DNA of 33,206 nucleotides. It comes from Klebsiella pneumoniae (lineage in GTDB: Bacteria > Pseudomonadota > Gammaproteobacteria > Burkholderiales > SG8-39). Below the pieces are notes generated by a model, which did not search any database, had not been told where the DNA came from, and was given only the letters and a program-made list of their open reading frames with translations. The stretch is from the NCBI GenBank assembly GCA_945906755.1, contig CAMDRJ010000012.1:1-33206 (forward strand), read 5' to 3'. The position numbers were made by a program, and so were the translations under genes. Shown here one piece after another: positions 32,538 through 33,206 of this stretch (within the stretch, counting starts at the first letter, position 1; each line of letters opens with the position of its first letter).

Positions 32538-32942
32538 TTAGACCAACAGGCTGAAGTCCGATCGGTACACGACGGCACGCTCGTCGCCGCCAACAACATC
32601 GATACGCACCTCGAAACGCCCCGCGTAGGGGTGCTCCATCTTGTAGATGCCGCTTTCGAGGCGTTTGATCGCACTGCCACGGAAGACCAGTGAAAACTGA
32701 TCGAGCCTTGGCCTTGCACGCTGCTGGATAACTTCGACAAGCCGCAAGTGCATTTCGCCACGAGGGCTTTCGTGGACATCGAAGTTCTGGTTCAACAAGG
32801 CAAGGAATTTGCCCTTCGACATGCCATCGCTCAGGCGACCTATGCCGCTTGCCGCGCCCTGGGCGACCGCAGCGACGGGATACGCCCCCGTCAGCAATGC
32901 ACCGCTTGCAGCACCAATGACAAACTCACGCCGATTGGTCAT
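32538..32942 (-). CDS. Small exported protein with Tat-like signal (DUF6916-like)
   Basis: A 134-residue protein. The N-terminus TNRREFVIGAASGALLTG has a twin-arginine and hydrophobic stretch, which suggests Tat export. The remainder reads GKFLALLNQNFDVHE, FSLVFRG and GIYKMEHPYAGRFEVRI-VGGDER, which I associate with the DUF6916 family of unknown role. ATG 32942 is preferred over the ATG two codons upstream because GGGAGG stands six bases before it and abuts the other. It begins 17 bases after the GNAT gene stop on the same strand. No enzymatic function can be proposed. Confidence 0.65.
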   Translation of the reverse strand: MTNRREFVIGAASGALLTGAYPVAAVAQGAASGIGRLSDGMSKGKFLALLNQNFDVHESPRGEMHLRLVEVIQQRARPRLDQFSLVFRGSAIKRLESGIYKMEHPYAGRFEVRIDVVGGDERAVVYRSDFSLLV

Positions 32943-32959
32943 GAACATCCTCCCAATTT

Positions 32960-33206
32960 CTATGTAATGGTTACTGACGACATACCGGCGATGTGCGGCG
33001 ACACTCCCAATCTGATGAGCGACTCGATATGGGCTTCATTGCGCAACCCATCCGGTCGCGACGCCCGCCAGTGCATCAACTTGTAAATGCCGAAATCTTC
33101 GACGTGAGTGAATCCCAGGCGCTGATACAGTTGCAGCGCCGGATTATTGCGCTCGACATGGATCGAAACAATGCGACCGGATCTCTCGCCCTCCTGCAAC
33201 ACGGCA
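32960..33206 (-). CDS. GNAT-family N-acetyltransferase, C-terminal part (partial)
   Basis: The minus-strand frame enters from the right edge and ends at 32960. It encodes VSIHVERNNPALQLYQRLGF followed by THVEDFGIYKLMHW, the typical N-x-x-A-x-x-L-Y-x-x-L-G-F motif at the end of GNAT acetyltransferases. About 80 residues are visible. The acetyl-CoA loop and N-terminus lie outside the window, so the acceptor is unknown. It precedes the small exported-protein gene and probably shares its transcript. Confidence 0.8.
   Translation of the reverse strand, partial: AVLQEGERSGRIVSIHVERNNPALQLYQRLGFTHVEDFGIYKLMHWRASRPDGLRNEAHIESLIRLGVSPHIAGMSSVTIT

Overview
The window looks like a chromosomal accessory region of a high-GC Betaproteobacterium, most likely of the order Burkholderiales. 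This is an inference from three orphan Bug/TctC-type receptors, a Liv-type ABC operon with its own acyl-CoA ligase, several xanthine-dehydrogenase-family subunits, an IS1595-type transposase start, a pelG tail, and intergenic GTAGGGTGG palindromes. No tRNA, rRNA, CRISPR array, phage gene or transcriptional regulator was recognised.

Layout. 1-422: the start of an IS1595-family transposase (minus strand, running off the left edge), inserted in or next to pelG, of which only the 3' end is visible. 491-3724: plus-strand genes for a fluoroacetate-dehalogenase-like hydrolase, a tartrate/D-malate dehydrogenase-family enzyme and two tandem, paralogous FMN reductases. 3725-5031: a decayed zone with a 7-bp tandem repeat, a broken EAL gene, a yceH gene that lost its middle, and the 5' ends of an FAD oxidoreductase gene and a lipocalin-like gene joined head-on at a deletion scar. 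5198-9695: a tight plus-strand operon for a three-subunit molybdenum hydroxylase (FAD, 2Fe-2S and Mo subunits) and an SDR protein with replaced catalytic residues. 9840-12595: an MBL-fold hydrolase and an ABC exporter.

12633-21483 (minus strand): livH-livM-livG-livF, acyl-CoA ligase, periplasmic binding protein, then a second, orphan molybdenum hydroxylase large subunit. livH appears to start at a CTG codon. Upstream on the same strand are an SDR dehydrogenase, a Bug receptor, an acyl-CoA dehydrogenase and a class III CoA-transferase (to 25871). 25976-28480 (plus): a second Bug receptor and a PaaH-like 3-hydroxyacyl-CoA dehydrogenase. 28625-32490: an adenosine-deaminase-family enzyme (minus) diverging from a third Bug receptor and adenine deaminase (plus), probably a purine-use locus. 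32538-33206 (minus): a small exported protein and the end of a GNAT acetyltransferase.

Together the middle 20 kb reads as a catabolic island: uptake of an organic acid (Liv and Bug systems), CoA activation (ligase or CoA-transferase), beta-oxidation-like steps (acyl-CoA dehydrogenase, 3-hydroxyacyl-CoA dehydrogenase, SDRs) and hydroxylation of a possibly heterocyclic compound by molybdenum enzymes. The substrate cannot be read from the sequence. I found no clearly new defence or mobile system. The more unusual signals are the deletion scars, the CTG start, the SDR with a TxxxR active site, and the orphan hydroxylase subunit.
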